Source of the DNA: Treponema sp.
Lineage (GTDB): Bacteria > Spirochaetota > Spirochaetia > Treponematales > Treponemataceae
DNA length: 64,000 nt
Assembly: GCA_016296575.1 (NCBI GenBank)
Contig: JAEDJA010000004.1
Location: 47,393-111,392 of the forward strand
Direction: 5' to 3'
The translations under genes and the position numbers were made by a program. Shown here piece by piece: positions 1-8,986 of this stretch (position 1 is its first letter; each line of letters starts with the position of its first letter). The notes beneath the pieces were generated by a model, which saw nothing but the letters and a program-made list of their open reading frames with translations, had not been told where the DNA came from and ran no database searches.

Positions 1-714
1 CAGTTTGTTGAATACCATAACCATTGGCTCATCTGGATCAAGAACCTTTTCAGCACCTTCCTGGCCTTCACCAGCTGGGTTTGCATCAGCAACATAACTT
101 GAATCAGTAAGGTTGATTACAACAGGGTGCATTCCACCACCGATATCAATATCTTTAATAATATCAAGGATTGGGTTTCCTTTAAGAACGGCAACCATAA
201 CACCAATAATTTCTCCGTCATCAGCAAAAACAGGAACAGAGAAGAACATAAGGATTGAATTTGTAATTGGATTTAATGCTGGAGCACGAGTCCAACGTTC
301 ACCTTTCATACCACCCTGGAAATATTCGGCAGCACTAAAATCATGGAGAATTCCACCAGGAAGATAAGACATACCATCTTTATCGTAGAAACAAACATTT
401 TCATATTTTCCACCAGAATCTTCTACGATGCTATACAGATTATCAACTTTTGTCTTAAGATCAACATTCTTATCTTTGAACAACTGCACCTTAGCAAGAG
501 CTTCAAGCATAGTGAACTGTTCATCACAGAGTTTATTGATACTTGCAGCTACTGCTTCACACTGCATTGAAAGAACAGTGTCTGTTGTAGCCGCAATATT
601 TCTGTTTGATACAGAAAAAATACGAACACCAATAGCAATATTAGAAAAAAGGATAAGACCTACACATACAAGCAGCATCTTTGCCTTAAGTGTAAATCGC
701 AAATGTTTACCCAT
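1..714 (-). CDS. Methyl-accepting chemotaxis protein, N-terminal part (cut by window edge)
   Basis: The reading frame starts with ATG at 714 and runs open through position 1, giving 238 residues. A Shine-Dalgarno sequence AGGAGA lies 8 bases before the ATG. Residues 10-30 form one hydrophobic segment after a basic N-terminus (MGKHLRFTLKAK), followed by a long extracytoplasmic region beginning with a helix and containing YENVCFYDKDG and IIGVMVAVLKG, the pattern of a dCache ligand-binding domain. The second membrane helix, HAMP and signalling domains would lie left of the window, so a chemoreceptor is the likeliest reading, but a dCache sensor with another output (diguanylate cyclase or kinase) cannot be excluded. 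Confidence 0.75.
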   Translation of the reverse strand, partial: MGKHLRFTLKAKMLLVCVGLILFSNIAIGVRIFSVSNRNIAATTDTVLSMQCEAVAASINKLCDEQFTMLEALAKVQLFKDKNVDLKTKVDNLYSIVEDSGGKYENVCFYDKDGMSYLPGGILHDFSAAEYFQGGMKGERWTRAPALNPITNSILMFFSVPVFADDGEIIGVMVAVLKGNPILDIIKDIDIGGGMHPVVINLTDSSYVADANPAGEGQEGAEKVLDPDEPMVMVFNKL

Positions 715-739
715 AAAAAAAATCTCCTGTAATATGATT

Positions 740-758
740 TGAATAAACCCTTTATTCA
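740..758 (-). promoter_or_regulatory. Perfect inverted repeat upstream of the chemoreceptor gene
   Basis: TGAATAAA, three bases, then TTTATTCA form a perfect 8-3-8 palindrome 26 bases upstream of the ATG at 714. It could be an operator or a small mRNA hairpin. No T-run follows it in the direction of the gene. No sigma28-type GCCGATAA box was found nearby. Confidence 0.4.
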
Positions 759-826
759 GTTTACCACCGTTTTCTAATTAACGCAATATTATCTCTATTA
801 TCTCCAACTTAATAAACTAATTATTA

Positions 827-855
827 TTGCTAATCAGTAACTAAAACTTTATACT
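827..855 (+). promoter_or_regulatory. Sigma70-like promoter, leaderless type, of the S41 protease gene
   Basis: TTGCTA (827-832), 17 bases, TATACT (850-855), then only 7 bases to the ATG at 863. Transcription would begin at or within one or two bases of the start codon. There is no Shine-Dalgarno sequence. Confidence 0.6.
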
Positions 856-862
856 ATATAAT

Positions 863-2329
863 ATGAAAAGATTTGAAAAACTGACCGTAGTACTTACTTA
901 TTTTGTACTTTCCATATTTTCATCGCAGATTTTTGCACAGTCTGCATCAAGCACAGCAAATCAGAATAAAGTATCAAGTTTTCAGTATATGAAGCGGATT
1001 AATTCTGTTTTTGAATTTCTTCAGCAGAATTATGTCGATGAACTGGATCCTAAACTGCTTTACGAAGGTGCCTTGAGAGGAATGCTGGATTCCATTGGTG
1101 ACCCTTACACAACTTATATGGATAGTGATTATCTTCGTGATATTAATGACACAACAACAGGTTCCTTTGGCGGAGTAGGTCTTTCCATTTCAAAACTGAC
1201 TGTAAATTCTGCAGACAAACCTGCCTATGTTGAAGTTGTAACTCCATTGGAAGATACGCCTGGTTTCCGAGCTGGAATTGTTACAGGTGACCTTATTATA
1301 GCCATTGACGGTCTTCCAACTCCAGAAATGTCCATGGATGATGTACTTAGTCATCTGCGGGGAGAAGTTGGCAATCCTGTTACAATATCAATTCTTCGCG
1401 GAAAAAATATGACTTTTGACGTGACTCTTGTGCGGGAGCTTATTGAAGTACCAACTGTAAAATACGGCATGATTGGGAAAACCGGTTATGTAAGACTTAT
1501 TGAATTTACTCCGGATACAGCACACCGCATGCAGGACGCCTTGGATTCCTTTGAAAAAAGCGGCTACACTTCCCTTATTGTGGACTTGCGCGACAATCCA
1601 GGCGGACTCATTACAAGTGCCGTTGATGTTTGTGATAAATTCATTGATAAAGGTCCTGTTGTAACAACAAAGAGCCGTGTTCTTTTTGAAAATCAGTCAT
1701 TCAATGCAAGTGCTGCAAAAACTACAGTTCCAAAAGGTATGCCTGTAATTATCCTTATAAACCGAGGTTCTGCTTCAGCAAGCGAAATTGTTTCAGGCTG
1801 TCTTAAAGATTACCACGTGGCCTATCTTGTAGGAACCCGTTCTTATGGAAAGGGACTTGTACAGCAGGTAAGTTACCTTTTTGACAATGATGCTTTTAAA
1901 TATACTGTTGCACGCTACTACACCCCAAGTGATGTTTGTATCGACAAAGTTGGAATTCAGCCGGATATTGAAGTAACCTTCCCAGATCTTACTGAAGAAG
2001 AAAGTCAGATTTACCTGAACCTGATAAACAGCAAATCAATTGAAGATTACGTAACAGCTCATCCCAAAATGACTGAAGCCGATATTTCAACCTATGCTGC
2101 AAAGCTTTGCGAAACTTATCCTCTTAATGAACGACTTATGCGCCGCCTGGTACGTTTAGAAACTCAGAAACACAAAGCTTCACCACTCTACGATCTTGAT
2201 TACGACATTCAGCTTCAGAAGGCTCTTGAAATCATCGAAAAAGAAGATTTTTCAAAGCTTATGAAAGAAGCAAAGACTCTTAAGGAAATGGAACTGGAAG
2301 CAGAAGCTGAAGCAGCAAAAGCCAATTAG
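863..2329 (+). CDS. S41 family C-terminal processing peptidase (CtpA-like)
   Basis: A 488-residue secreted serine protease that would act in the periplasm on protein C-termini. Residues 1-25 are a signal peptide ending QIFA. A PDZ domain spans about 104-185 (GGVGLSI, AIDGLPT) and the S41 core about 205-385, including DLRDNPGG, the catalytic serine in GSASASEI (Ser305) and the catalytic lysine in GTRSYGKG (Lys330). The tail is rich in Glu and Ala (EMELEAEAEAAKAN). The ATG is chosen because it gives a complete signal peptide and because a promoter lies directly in front. Downstream rsmE follows after 20 bases, so co-transcription is likely. The family is clear; the substrate is not. Confidence 0.93.
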   Translation: MKRFEKLTVVLTYFVLSIFSSQIFAQSASSTANQNKVSSFQYMKRINSVFEFLQQNYVDELDPKLLYEGALRGMLDSIGDPYTTYMDSDYLRDINDTTTGSFGGVGLSISKLTVNSADKPAYVEVVTPLEDTPGFRAGIVTGDLIIAIDGLPTPEMSMDDVLSHLRGEVGNPVTISILRGKNMTFDVTLVRELIEVPTVKYGMIGKTGYVRLIEFTPDTAHRMQDALDSFEKSGYTSLIVDLRDNPGGLITSAVDVCDKFIDKGPVVTTKSRVLFENQSFNASAAKTTVPKGMPVIILINRGSASASEIVSGCLKDYHVAYLVGTRSYGKGLVQQVSYLFDNDAFKYTVARYYTPSDVCIDKVGIQPDIEVTFPDLTEEESQIYLNLINSKSIEDYVTAHPKMTEADISTYAAKLCETYPLNERLMRRLVRLETQKHKASPLYDLDYDIQLQKALEIIEKEDFSKLMKEAKTLKEMELEAEAEAAKAN

Positions 2330-2349
2330 CCGGTCTGCCAAAAAACAAG

Positions 2350-3117
2350 ATGCGACAATTTGTAAGCTCTATTGATCCAGATAAAAGAGGCATTCTCATC
2401 CTATCAGGAAAAGACTACCGTTATTTTAGGCAGGTGCTCCGTTCCAAAAAAGGTGACATGATAGATGTGCGTCTTCCAGATGGAAAACTCCAGAATATGA
2501 CACTGGCTTCAATTGACGATGACAGCAAAACAATTGAACTTCAGGTTTGTGCAAATACTGCACCAGCCCAAGATATAAAAGGAAACGACACCAACTATTA
2601 TCTGTTTCAGTTTATGCCACGGCCTCAGAAATTTGAACTGATTGTAAAATCTGCAACAGAATGCGGAGTCCTGAAGATTATCCCTGTTTTTGGTAAATAC
2701 AGCGAAAAATCCAGCATTCAGGCCGTAAGTACAAAACGAGAACGCTTTGAAAAAATTGTAAAGGAAGCCCGCCAGCAATCTGGTTCTCCAGTAAACACGG
2801 AGATTCTTGAGCCACTTACATTGGAAGAAGCTGTAGAATACTGGAAAAATGTGGCTCCTGAAAATGAAAAAACCGCTTTTGTTCTTTCAGAACGAACAGA
2901 AAACTGTGCTGATTTTCCGGGAAAGCTTACATCACCGGAAGTAAAAAATGTGGCTATAGCAGTAGGAAGTGAAGGTGGAATTAGTCCGGAAGAAGTGGAA
3001 ATCCTTGAAAAAGGACTTTTCGGTCGTCTTCATTTTGCCGTTAATATATTAAGATGTGAAACTGCCGCCTTATACGGAATTGCCGCCGTTCAGGTTGCAA
3101 AAAGCACTGCAAAGTAA
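2350..3117 (+). CDS. rsmE: 16S rRNA (uracil-1498-N3)-methyltransferase RsmE
   Basis: 255 residues, the usual length of RsmE, which methylates U1498 of 16S rRNA using S-adenosylmethionine. The N-terminal PUA-like part (RYFRQVLRSKKGD) precedes a SPOUT knot domain with the markers EARQQSGS (137-145), the SAM-binding loop AVGSEGGIS (204-212) and NILRCETAALYGI (232-244), which corresponds to the family's LRTETA motif. The start ATG at 2350 has only a weak ribosome site, consistent with coupling to the protease gene 20 bases upstream. It lies ahead of a WecG-like gene on the same strand. Confidence 0.93.
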   Translation: MRQFVSSIDPDKRGILILSGKDYRYFRQVLRSKKGDMIDVRLPDGKLQNMTLASIDDDSKTIELQVCANTAPAQDIKGNDTNYYLFQFMPRPQKFELIVKSATECGVLKIIPVFGKYSEKSSIQAVSTKRERFEKIVKEARQQSGSPVNTEILEPLTLEEAVEYWKNVAPENEKTAFVLSERTENCADFPGKLTSPEVKNVAIAVGSEGGISPEEVEILEKGLFGRLHFAVNILRCETAALYGIAAVQVAKSTAK

Positions 3118-3148
3118 AATCAAAAATGTGATCCTGTGGGAGGATAAA

Positions 3149-3889
3149 ATGATAGAAAGAATTTCTGTAATCGGAGTACCAGTGGACATTTGCCGGCCTG
3201 AAGACCTGGAAACTGAAGTGCAGGAAATGCTTGCTAAGCCGGGAACAAAACAGATAATTTTTCTATCTGTATGGAATCTGTTAAAGGCACGTCGCAAAGG
3301 TGATTTTGCAGAAACTGTAAAAAATGCTGATTTGATTCTTCCAGTTTCAAAAAGCATTATTAAAGGCGCCCGATTTCTCAAAAAAAATGTACCTTCCCGA
3401 TACAACCCTTTTGACGCCGTAATTCAGATTCTTTCAATTCTGGAAGATCATTACAAATCACTTTTTATGCTTGGATCAAATAAAAAAACTTTGCAGAAGG
3501 CAGAACGCAATATCCGCGAAACCTACCGCAATCTTCACATTGTAGGCCGCTATGTAGGTTATTATCCAAAAAGCATGGAAAATGATATTGTTCAGGCTAT
3601 TTTTAAAAGTCAGGCCTCTCTTGTGCTTGTTAGTGACGGTATCAAGGAAAAAGACTGTTGGGCTTACCGCCGAAGAAACCGCTTTTCATCAAGCATTTTC
3701 CTCTATTATAAAGATGCATTTGGCATTTTTTCAGAACGCGTAAAAAGAGTTAATCCAAAAACCTTTGAAAAAGGAAAGGAAGTCTGGGTAGAAATCGGAC
3801 ACAATCCTTTCAAGATTTTCCTCATCTTCCCTTACATGTGGTATAAGATAATCCTTTTGTGGTACAGACTTTTTAAAAAGGGAAAATAA
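3149..3889 (+). CDS. WecG/TagA/CpsF-family glycosyltransferase, divergent
   Basis: 246 residues. The start ATG at 3149 is set by a strong Shine-Dalgarno sequence (GGGAGGA, 5 bases spacing); an upstream in-frame codon would overlap rsmE. The fold markers are VIGVPVDICRPEDL near the N-terminus, ADLILPVSKSII around residues 60-70 (where canonical members have an ADG-containing catalytic loop), FMLGSNKKTL and a Rossmann-like C-terminal half, ending in a hydrophobic and basic segment (FLIFPYMWYKIILLWYRLFKKGK type) that should attach it to the membrane. Family members transfer N-acetylmannosamine-type sugars to lipid-linked precursors. The degenerate catalytic loop makes the substrate uncertain and activity doubtful. 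Confidence 0.75.
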   Translation: MIERISVIGVPVDICRPEDLETEVQEMLAKPGTKQIIFLSVWNLLKARRKGDFAETVKNADLILPVSKSIIKGARFLKKNVPSRYNPFDAVIQILSILEDHYKSLFMLGSNKKTLQKAERNIRETYRNLHIVGRYVGYYPKSMENDIVQAIFKSQASLVLVSDGIKEKDCWAYRRRNRFSSSIFLYYKDAFGIFSERVKRVNPKTFEKGKEVWVEIGHNPFKIFLIFPYMWYKIILLWYRLFKKGK

Positions 3890-3904
3890 TTTCAGGACGT
3901 AAAA

Positions 3905-4645
3905 TTGAAAACAGAAAATATTGTAGTTGTATTAGATCATCCGGACGAAAGCAGAAACATTGGAGCAGCCTGCCGAGCAATGGCAAACAACGGTGTAAAA
4001 ATTCTTCGAATAGTTGGTGAACGAGAAAATTATGATGAAGAACGAATCCGTATCCTGGCCATCCATGCATTTCCAATCTATGAAAAGGTAGAATTCTTTT
4101 CTTCAATAACTGAAGCCACAAAAGACTGTGCCATAAGTGCCGGAACAACACGTCGCCGCGGAAAAAAACGTAAGGAAAAGCTTTTTCTGCCTGAAGAATT
4201 TGCTTCTCATGTAAGTCCTGTTTCTGAAAATGCAAAGATTGCTGTTGTATTTGGAAACGAACGCACTGGTCTTACTGATGAACAATTCTCCCAATGTACC
4301 GTTGGTGTTACAATTCCATCTTGTCCCGACTTTGCAAGTCTTAATTTGAGTCATGCAGTACAAATTATTTTATATGCACTTTTTAGAGAAATTTCACAAA
4401 ATCTTACAGGATTTACACCAATTACACTTGATAGAATAGACATTTCTGTGAATAATATATGTAATAATTTGCAAAAAATCGGATTTTTCCATGTTACTGG
4501 GCGGGATGACATGGAACGTTTTTGGAGAAGCCTTCTTGCAAGAAGTGCCATGAGCGAAAGTGAGGCACAATATATTGAAAAAGTCTTTTCCAAAGCAGCA
4601 GGGTTAATTCAGTCTAAATCGGCAGAGGAGTCGAAAAACATTTAA
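3905..4645 (+). CDS. TrmJ/TrmH-family RNA 2'-O-methyltransferase
   Basis: 246-residue SPOUT methylase. The three family motifs are present: SRNIGAACRAMANNG (16-30), VVFGNERTGLT (114-124) and IPSCPDFASLNLSHAVQIILY (137-157). The last motif, with SLNL and AVQ, fits TrmJ (tRNA position 32 ribose methylation) better than TrmH, and the approximately 85-residue tail after the catalytic domain is also like TrmJ. The start is TTG at 3905, supported by AGGA seven bases upstream; no ATG is available nearby. It lies 15 bases after the glycosyltransferase gene and 16 before the HD-GYP gene, so probably in one transcript. Confidence 0.85.
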   Translation: MKTENIVVVLDHPDESRNIGAACRAMANNGVKILRIVGERENYDEERIRILAIHAFPIYEKVEFFSSITEATKDCAISAGTTRRRGKKRKEKLFLPEEFASHVSPVSENAKIAVVFGNERTGLTDEQFSQCTVGVTIPSCPDFASLNLSHAVQIILYALFREISQNLTGFTPITLDRIDISVNNICNNLQKIGFFHVTGRDDMERFWRSLLARSAMSESEAQYIEKVFSKAAGLIQSKSAEESKNI

Positions 4646-4661
4646 CAAGCCAAGGATTATC

Positions 4662-6056
4662 TTGGACATTTATAACTTTAACATAGAGTTTCAGCTTGCG
4701 GCTTTACTCTTTACAGTTCTTTTTCTCTCCTTCTTTATCGGTGAGTTCCGCCAAATAACAAAACGTAACATAATCTTTATTATTCAGGTAGTAATTTGTA
4801 TTCTAAATCTTCTTGTTGATATAACAAGTGTAATTTTCATTACATATTATACTTCCTACAGACTTTTAGGTTATGAAATATCGCCCTGGCTGGAGTTTTG
4901 GACCATTTTTTTTGCTAAGGCATACATTGTTCTTGTAGTTTCTTTTTTGTACACAATCCTCGTTTATGTTGCAAATGCCTGTCATTATCGTGGAATCGGG
5001 AAAAAAGCATCAAAAACCATCCATATTGTTGTATTCTGTCTTTCCATTGGTGTAATCATGGTTGCTACCATGGCAGTAATCGAACCTATTTATTTTGATG
5101 GAGACGGTTTCCACGCATGGAGTTATGGAGTTGGTGCTAGTGCTACATATTACTACGGTGCATTCTGTGCAGTGTGTGCAGTCATTATCTTTTCTGTAGG
5201 ATGGAAAAACATGTCCCACAGGGAACGCCGTCCAATTATTGCATTTCTTATTACCCAGGGTGGTGTAGCAATTATTCAGAGTTTTTTCCCAAACATTCTG
5301 ATTCTTGGTCTTGGAAATGCACTTACAGAAGCTTTTATTTACAAATCCCTTACTGTTCACGAGAAAAACAAAGTTCATAATGATACTATCAACTCATTTG
5401 CTGAAATCATTGAAGCCCGTGAAAAAAACACAGGTGAACATATTAAGAGAACCAGAAAATACGTTCAGATTATTGCTGACGAGCTTCTCAAAATCAATTA
5501 TGACCGAAAACTGGTAAATAAAGACTGGACAAACCGTCTTTCCCAGGCCGCTGCCCTTCACGATCTTGGAAAACTGCCTATTCCAAATGATGTTCTTTCA
5601 AAACCAGGCAAGCTTACAGATGAAGAATATGCTGTTATTAAAAAACATCCTGAATTTGGTGCAAACATTATTAAAGGCAGTCTGAATAAAATTGGAGATC
5701 CATTATTCCAGGAGCTTGCCTGGGAAATGGCCTACACTCACCACGAAAAATGGGATGGTTCCGGCTATCCACGTGGACTAAAAGGTAAAGAAATTCCTCT
5801 TTCAGGCCAGATTATGGCTGTTGCCGATGTTTTTGACGCTGTTTCTCAAAAAAGATGCTATCGTGCCGCCATGACACTTGATGAATCTTTCTCTATAATT
5901 TCTGATGGTATTGGAACTCATTTCAATCCGGATATTGCAAAAGCTTTTATTCAAGCTCGTCCGGTAGTTGAAAGAGCTTATATGGTTTTTATTGAACAGC
6001 AAAATGCCAGAGAAGAAACTGAAGCGCTGGAATCTGCTCAGAAAACCAAAGGCTGA
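4662..6056 (+). CDS. Membrane HD-GYP domain c-di-GMP phosphodiesterase
   Basis: 464 residues. The first 230 hold about seven hydrophobic segments (a membrane sensor module with no recognised ligand site). The HD-GYP domain occupies about 240-455, with the metal-binding AALHDLGK (His300, Asp301) and the diagnostic HHEKWDGSGYPRGLKG (360-375), so hydrolysis of cyclic di-GMP is expected. The start is TTG at 4662 with AAGGA five bases upstream. The HAD gene follows after 15 bases. It is one of at least five c-di-GMP-related proteins in the window. Confidence 0.92.
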   Translation: MDIYNFNIEFQLAALLFTVLFLSFFIGEFRQITKRNIIFIIQVVICILNLLVDITSVIFITYYTSYRLLGYEISPWLEFWTIFFAKAYIVLVVSFLYTILVYVANACHYRGIGKKASKTIHIVVFCLSIGVIMVATMAVIEPIYFDGDGFHAWSYGVGASATYYYGAFCAVCAVIIFSVGWKNMSHRERRPIIAFLITQGGVAIIQSFFPNILILGLGNALTEAFIYKSLTVHEKNKVHNDTINSFAEIIEAREKNTGEHIKRTRKYVQIIADELLKINYDRKLVNKDWTNRLSQAAALHDLGKLPIPNDVLSKPGKLTDEEYAVIKKHPEFGANIIKGSLNKIGDPLFQELAWEMAYTHHEKWDGSGYPRGLKGKEIPLSGQIMAVADVFDAVSQKRCYRAAMTLDESFSIISDGIGTHFNPDIAKAFIQARPVVERAYMVFIEQQNAREETEALESAQKTKG

Positions 6057-6071
6057 TATCAGGAGCTTTTA

Positions 6072-6908
6072 ATGACAAAACTTCCATCTTCTCATTTGAA
6101 CATTAAACTAATGGCTTTTGATCTTGATGATACACTTTTGAATCACGAGCTGGACATTACCCCTAAAACCCGGGAAGCAATTTTTCGGGCCGCAGAAAAA
6201 GGGATTTATATCGTTCTTTGTTCAGGAAGATCAGAAAATGCAATTCTTCCTTACGTGCGAAAGCTTGAAATTGCTGGAATGGAAAGTGGTCGTTACCTTA
6301 TTGCGCTAAACGGTTCCACCATTTTTGATCTCCACCAGCGTTTGAATCTTTTTACCGCAAATGTACCAGGTTCTATTCTTCAGGAATGTTACACCGCCTG
6401 TTGCAAGGAAGGTTTATCCTGTCAGGTTTACAGTCCGGACTCTATTTTTGCTTCCAACGACAATGAATGGACCCGTGTTGATGCAAAACTCACTTCCCTC
6501 AATATGGTTATTCCAGAACATTTTTACGATTTTCTTGGAAAAGGACATTCAAAAATGGTAATTCCAGGAGATCCAGAAAAAATTGCAAGGTTTCAACCAG
6601 AACTTAAAGCCCGCCTTGGTGATAGAGCTGTTGTTTTTACAAGCAAACCTTTCTTTTTGGAAGTGATGCCGGCCAACTGCGGAAAAGGAGAGGCAATTGA
6701 GTTCCTTGCAAATAAGCTTGGTATTCCAATGGAACAAACCATGGGATTTGGTGACAGCATGAATGATGAAAGTATGATTATCCGCACAGTTCATTCTGTT
6801 GCCATGTGTAACGGAATTGATCACATAAAAAACACCGCCAAATATGTTACTCGTTTCAGTAACGAAGAAGATGGCATTGCTGATTTTCTGAACGAATTTG
6901 TGTTGTAA
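6072..6908 (+). CDS. HAD superfamily hydrolase, Cof type
   Basis: 278 residues with the HAD motifs MAFDLDDTLLN (motif I, nucleophile in DLDDT near residue 17), VLCSGRS (motif II) and GFGDSMNDESMI (motif IV), and a C2-type cap between them, the architecture of Cof/YidA sugar-phosphate or nucleotide phosphatases. A ribosome site AGGAGC precedes the ATG. It ends the run of co-directional genes beginning at 863. The substrate cannot be told from sequence. Confidence 0.9.
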   Translation: MTKLPSSHLNIKLMAFDLDDTLLNHELDITPKTREAIFRAAEKGIYIVLCSGRSENAILPYVRKLEIAGMESGRYLIALNGSTIFDLHQRLNLFTANVPGSILQECYTACCKEGLSCQVYSPDSIFASNDNEWTRVDAKLTSLNMVIPEHFYDFLGKGHSKMVIPGDPEKIARFQPELKARLGDRAVVFTSKPFFLEVMPANCGKGEAIEFLANKLGIPMEQTMGFGDSMNDESMIIRTVHSVAMCNGIDHIKNTAKYVTRFSNEEDGIADFLNEFVL

Positions 6909-6920
6909 TCAGTTAGATTC

Positions 6921-6953
6921 TATGATGCTGGTTTACATATGATGCTGGTTTAC
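6921..6953 (+). repeat. 16-base tandem duplication after the HAD gene
   Basis: TATGATGCTGGTTTAC occurs at 6921-6936 and again, identically, at 6938-6953 (period 17), beginning 12 bases after the stop codon. Confidence 0.85.
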
Positions 6954-6982
6954 TTGTTTTACACAGGCAAAATCAGTATTAT
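6954..6982 (+). promoter_or_regulatory. Sigma70-like promoter of tpiA
   Basis: TTGTTT (6954-6959), 17 bases, TATTAT (6977-6982). Unlike many promoters here it leaves a leader of about 27 bases that carries the Shine-Dalgarno sequence AGAGGT before the ATG at 7016. Confidence 0.6.
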
Positions 6983-7015
6983 TGAAATATATTTTATTTT
7001 ATTAGAGGTTATTAA

Positions 7016-7765
7016 ATGGCACGTACACACTATATCGCCGGTAACTGGAAGATGAACACTTCTAAAGCAGAAGCAGTTGCTTTGGCAAAAGACCTGGTTG
7101 CTCAGCTTAAAGGCAAAACAAACAAATTCATGATTGGTGTTCCTTTCGTATACCTTGATGCAGTTGCTCAGGTTGTAAAAGGTTCAAATATCATTCTGGC
7201 AGCTCAGGATTGTGCTGCAACAGATAACGGAGCTCACACAGGTGAAGTTTCATGCGCTATGCTCAAAGACATTGGTTGTGAATGTGTAATTCTTGGTCAC
7301 TCAGAACGCCGCCACGAAATTGGTGAATCTGATGAACTCATCAACAAAAAAGTTCGCAAGGCTTTGAACAGTGGTCTTGAAGTAGATCTTTGTATTGGTG
7401 AACTTCTTTCAGAACGGGAAGCAGGTGAAGCAGAACAGGTTTGTGCTTTCCAGCTTTCTGCAGGTCTTGCTGGTGTTACAGAAGAACAGATGAAAAAAGT
7501 AACAATCGCTTACGAACCAGTTTGGGCTATTGGTACTGGTAAAACAGCAACTCCAGAAGATGCACAGGCAATCCACAAATTCATCCGTGGTTACATTGCA
7601 AAGCTTTACAATCAGAAAGTAGCAGACGAAGTAATCATCCAGTACGGTGGATCAATGAAAGCTTCTAACGCTCCAGAACTTCTTGCTCAGCCAGATATCG
7701 ACGGTGGTCTCATCGGTGGTGCTTCTCTTAAAGCAGAAACATTCGTACCAATCTGCGAATGCTAA
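7016..7765 (+). CDS. tpiA: Triose-phosphate isomerase
   Basis: 249 residues, interconverting dihydroxyacetone phosphate and glyceraldehyde 3-phosphate in glycolysis. The active-site residues are visible: Asn10 and Lys12 in GNWKMN, His95 in LGHSERR, Glu167 in YEPVWAIGTGK, and the phosphate-binding YGGSMKASN and GGLIGGASL at the C-terminus. It has its own promoter and ribosome site and is followed by a long terminator hairpin, so it is probably monocistronic. Codon use looks like that of a highly expressed gene. Confidence 0.98.
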   Translation: MARTHYIAGNWKMNTSKAEAVALAKDLVAQLKGKTNKFMIGVPFVYLDAVAQVVKGSNIILAAQDCAATDNGAHTGEVSCAMLKDIGCECVILGHSERRHEIGESDELINKKVRKALNSGLEVDLCIGELLSEREAGEAEQVCAFQLSAGLAGVTEEQMKKVTIAYEPVWAIGTGKTATPEDAQAIHKFIRGYIAKLYNQKVADEVIIQYGGSMKASNAPELLAQPDIDGGLIGGASLKAETFVPICEC

Positions 7766-7792
7766 TTAAGACATTTTTTGGTTAATCCCAAC

Positions 7793-7879
7793 GGGGCTGC
7801 CTGATAAGTGTTGCTCGTACTGAACTTGTTTCGGTATGACGCTTTATTTACGCTTATTAGGCAGCCCCAGTTTTTTTTT
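7793..7879 (+). terminator. Long terminator hairpin of tpiA with a nested palindrome
   Basis: The arms GGGGCTGCCTGATAAG (7793-7808) and CTTATTAGGCAGCCCC (7853-7868) pair over 16 positions with one G-T wobble and are followed by nine T (7871-7879). The loop holds a second palindrome, TACTGAA-CTTGT-TTCGGTA, related to the TGAACTCGTTTCAG elements at 34740 and 37957. Confidence 0.85.
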
Positions 7880-7906
7880 GCTTTTTCTCAAGTTTTTACT
7901 TATATT
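7878..7906 (+). promoter_or_regulatory. Sigma70-like promoter, leaderless type, of the CE2-like esterase gene
   Basis: TTGCTT (7878-7883), 17 bases, TATATT (7901-7906), six bases, ATG at 7913. The -35 overlaps the T-run of the tpiA terminator. No Shine-Dalgarno sequence is present. Confidence 0.55.
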
Positions 7907-7912
7907 ATAAAC

Positions 7913-8986
7913 ATGGGAAACATTCGAGAATATATAATCAAAGACATAACAGACAAACGTATTTTAGGTAGAACAGGCATTCTTTCTGACGGTGGACTCC
8001 CCCTTTTTTGGAGTGGCAGCGGAATTGAACTGAATGTAAAAACAAAAGAACTGTGGGCTACATTTGACATAGACTATTCTTCAAATGACATCTGGCTTTG
8101 TGTTTACGTAAATGGAAGAAAAGTTTCCAGATTCATGGCTCCTAAAGGTGAAAACAAGATTTGTCTGATTCGGGGATTTGACGGTACTACCGAAAAAGCC
8201 ATTGAAATTTTCAAGGACACACAGCCTATGGGAGATGACAAAAGTCAGAAATGCATTTTAAAATCAATTTCCATTTCGGATGACGGTTCCTTTTGTCCTC
8301 CTGCTGAAAAAAAACTGAAAATTGAATTTATTGGCGACAGCATTACTTCCGGTGAAGGACTGGCTGGAAGTCCAAAAGATATGGACTGGATAAGTGCATG
8401 GATTACTGTTGAAAATAATTACGCCATGCAGGTAAAACGAAAGCTTGATGCCGATGTACGTATTTTAAGTCAGTGTGGATGGGGCATTGTTCATTCCTAC
8501 GACGGAGTAGACAGTCACGCTATGCCAAAATATTACCAACAGGTGTGCGGATTTTACGATGCACCTCATCAGATTGAAACAGGCTCTCAAGAACAGTATG
8601 ACTTTATGTCCTGGCAACCGGATTGGATTGTTGTAAACCTTGGCGTGAACGATTTTTCTTTTTATGGAGAAAACCTAACTGCCGAAGGTGCAAAAAAGAT
8701 TTCCAATGGAGCCCAGCTCTTCCTTGAAACACTGCGCCGCAATAATCCAAATGCAAAAATTCTTTGGGTTTACGGAATGCTGAACATTGACAACAAGGTC
8801 TACGCTATTAGAGATGCTATTGAATCTTTCAAACACAAAACTGGTGATTCTAAAGTGTATCTTTTAAAAGTTCCAGGTGCCGAAGAAGAACAAAAAGATG
8901 AAGACAAAGGTTCTCGAGGTCATCCAGGTCCACTTACCCACCGAAGGGCAGCTGATCTGATCTCACAGATTATTGGAGAAAACTAA
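7913..8986 (+). CDS. CE2-like two-domain SGNH esterase, cytosolic
   Basis: 357 residues from the ATG at 7913, chosen because the promoter ends six bases before it and an earlier in-frame codon would start inside the tpiA terminator. An N-terminal beta-sandwich (about 15-130) is followed by an SGNH domain with IEFIGDSITSGEG (nucleophile Ser143), VVNLGVNDFS (block III, 240-249) and GHPGPLTHR (His337). This order is that of carbohydrate esterase family 2, which deacetylates plant polysaccharides. There is no signal peptide, so it would act on imported acetylated oligosaccharides or another internal ester. The next gene starts on the base after its stop codon. Confidence 0.8.
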   Translation: MGNIREYIIKDITDKRILGRTGILSDGGLPLFWSGSGIELNVKTKELWATFDIDYSSNDIWLCVYVNGRKVSRFMAPKGENKICLIRGFDGTTEKAIEIFKDTQPMGDDKSQKCILKSISISDDGSFCPPAEKKLKIEFIGDSITSGEGLAGSPKDMDWISAWITVENNYAMQVKRKLDADVRILSQCGWGIVHSYDGVDSHAMPKYYQQVCGFYDAPHQIETGSQEQYDFMSWQPDWIVVNLGVNDFSFYGENLTAEGAKKISNGAQLFLETLRRNNPNAKILWVYGMLNIDNKVYAIRDAIESFKHKTGDSKVYLLKVPGAEEEQKDEDKGSRGHPGPLTHRRAADLISQIIGEN

